From positions 1-5,894 of the forward strand of contig JAAZFB010000487.1 in assembly GCA_012511915.1 (NCBI GenBank): 5,894 bases of DNA, in the 5' to 3' direction. Position 1 is the first letter of the stretch. Each line of letters begins with the position of its first letter. The notes below the pieces were generated by a model. The model had not been told where the DNA came from and made no database searches. It worked only from the letters and a program-made list of their open reading frames with translations. The DNA comes from Clostridiaceae bacterium. GTDB taxonomy: Bacteria > Bacillota > Clostridia > Monoglobales > Firm-18. Below, piece after piece: positions 5,099 to 5,894 of this stretch. A program made the position numbers and the translations under genes.

Positions 5099-5824
5099 CT
5101 AAACTTTAGCATTTCGCTTTTGTGCCCAGGTGTTGAGGGCTAAGATCAATTGCCCTATGCCCAGCATGACCAGGCTTATAATCAGAATCCAGTAGATGAC
5201 GCCGAGGCCGTTCTCGAAGATGCGCAGCCAGCCGAGTTTTTCGTAATTCAAGAAATAATAGGGCACGATTTCGCCCTCGGCGTAGCGCACACCGAGACGG
5301 GATAGAACCAGGGTCAGGGCAACATAGGCATAGGGCGGAATGAGCGTGTAGAGCAACGTAAACCCATGCTTGATGTGCGACTTTTCAAAGAATATATAGT
5401 CCAAAATCGCAGCGATTGGGGCGATCAGATGGGTGGACAAATTGCCCGGCATCCACAAAACCGATAAGCCATACTGCGGTAAGAGCAGAACAAAGAAAAC
5501 GCCACAGGTTAGGACAATTGAGATGGTTAACACGTACTTTAGCGTGTGCATTCCCTGGGGAATCCGGAAGGACGGATCGCGGAGTTCGCGCCTTTCTGCA
5601 TAGAGAAAGTACAAATAAAGCCCCGCGATGGCGAGATTACTCATAACTGTGAAGTAAAGCAGATGTGTAAAATCGGGCCTGCCGTCCATCCAAATTGTGC
5701 GCACCGAGCCATAAATTCCCGCAACGATGACGATAAGGCTCAAGACTCGATGCGTGAGATTATTCCGTATTTCTTTAGTCGAATCTCCTTGTTTGCCAAT
5801 CGCAGGTTGCTGTGCTGCTTTCAT
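5099..5824 (-). CDS. Pr6Pr-type (FAR-17a/AIG1-like) six-helix membrane protein
   Basis: This 241-aa integral membrane protein matches the bacterial Pr6Pr family by pattern. About six hydrophobic helices fall near residues 27-45, 54-75, 94-115, 129-147, 154-175 and 207-230, and a basic C-terminus (Q-K-R-N-A-K-V) follows the last. Family-like motifs are Y57-F-T59-V-M-S-N63, H132-L-I-A-P-I-A-A-I-L-D142-Y, and P188-Y-Y-F-L-N-Y. In eukaryotic AIG1/ADTRP relatives a membrane-embedded Thr and His pair hydrolyses fatty-acid esters of hydroxy fatty acids; T59 and H132 sit in comparable places, so a lipid hydrolase role is possible but unproven. The ATG directly abuts the guaA stop (TAA-ATG), with GGGAG just upstream inside guaA, so the two genes are almost certainly co-transcribed and perhaps translationally coupled. 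Its base composition is like guaA and dnaG and unlike the island beside it. The family call is fairly firm; substrate unknown. Confidence 0.85.
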   Translation of the reverse strand: MKAAQQPAIGKQGDSTKEIRNNLTHRVLSLIVIVAGIYGSVRTIWMDGRPDFTHLLYFTVMSNLAIAGLYLYFLYAERRELRDPSFRIPQGMHTLKYVLTISIVLTCGVFFVLLLPQYGLSVLWMPGNLSTHLIAPIAAILDYIFFEKSHIKHGFTLLYTLIPPYAYVALTLVLSRLGVRYAEGEIVPYYFLNYEKLGWLRIFENGLGVIYWILIISLVMLGIGQLILALNTWAQKRNAKV

Positions 5825-5894
5825 TTACTCCCACTCAATCGTTGCCGGGCGTTTGGAGCTGATGTCGTAGACGACACGGTTGACGCCTTTGACT
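5825..5894 (-). CDS. guaA: GMP synthase (glutamine-hydrolysing), C-terminal end (runs off the right edge)
   Basis: GuaA converts XMP to GMP using ATP and glutamine in purine synthesis. Only the last 22 codons are in the window. They read V-K-G-V-N-R-V-V-Y-D-I-S-S-K and end P-A-T-I-E-W-E, the highly conserved end of the GuaA dimerisation domain, where the V-N-R-V-V-Y-D-I-S-S-K-P-P-A-T-I-E-W-E pattern is nearly invariant; here the first P is replaced by R. The TAA at 5825-5827 is immediately followed by the ATG of the Pr6Pr gene. The short length leaves the identity resting on one motif, but it is very distinctive. Confidence 0.93.
   Translation of the reverse strand, partial: VKGVNRVVYDISSKRPATIEWE

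Noticed and set aside
5098..5110. Small palindrome GCTAAA-C-TTTAGC at the Pr6Pr stop codon
   Set aside because: Six-base AT-rich arms with a one-base centre occur often by chance and would form a very weak hairpin.
1..5894. CRISPR array, tRNA, rRNA, transposase or integrase
   Set aside because: No regularly spaced repeats, cloverleaf-like sequence or transposase/integrase protein motif was found on either strand.

Overview
The window looks like an accessory defence island set between two blocks of bacterial housekeeping genes. At the left edge is the 5' end of dnaG (DNA primase, minus strand, running off the window). At the right edge is the last 22 codons of guaA (GMP synthase, minus strand), followed directly by a Pr6Pr-type membrane protein gene. 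The DnaG zinc-binding site reads C-P-F-H then C-F-G-Q-C-N-E-G-G-D, with CX3C in place of the usual CX2C. I recall that form from Chloroflexota (Anaerolineae and relatives), so I favour a Chloroflexota-like host, but this rests on one motif. The outer genes are moderately GC-rich (36 of 60 bases in line 5281-5340). The interior is clearly AT-rich (17 of 60 in line 2641-2700), which fits horizontal acquisition.

Layout from right to left on the minus strand: guaA end (5825-5894), Pr6Pr membrane protein (5099-5824), then a short gap with a GC-rich hairpin and a TATAAT box (about 5054-5086). Next comes a tight four-gene run: DNA cytosine-5 methyltransferase (4061-5020), wHTH-HNH endonuclease (3477-4064, 4-nt overlap), a two-zinc-ribbon protein (3024-3461, 15-nt gap) and a protein with a hydrophobic C-terminal tail (2230-3027, 4-nt overlap). 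After a 160-nt gap lies a PD-(D/E)XK nuclease with a C-terminal PUA/EVE-like domain (1008-2069). A convergent plus-strand gene for a 102-aa conserved protein of unknown function (625-933) ends near it, and a 265-nt divergent intergenic region separates that gene from dnaG.

The methyltransferase and HNH protein are the natural pair of a type II restriction-modification system. The zinc-ribbon and hydrophobic-tail proteins are translationally coupled to each other and lie immediately downstream of that pair, so they are likely co-transcribed. I do not recognise them as standard restriction-modification parts. With the second nuclease they may form a layered defence cassette: a modification enzyme, a restriction enzyme, a possible sensor with a membrane-acting effector, and a possible modification-sensing nuclease. 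That joint role is inferred from gene order and domain content only. A perfect 27-bp palindrome with a nearby third copy of its arm lies inside the zinc-ribbon gene and is not explained by the annotation.
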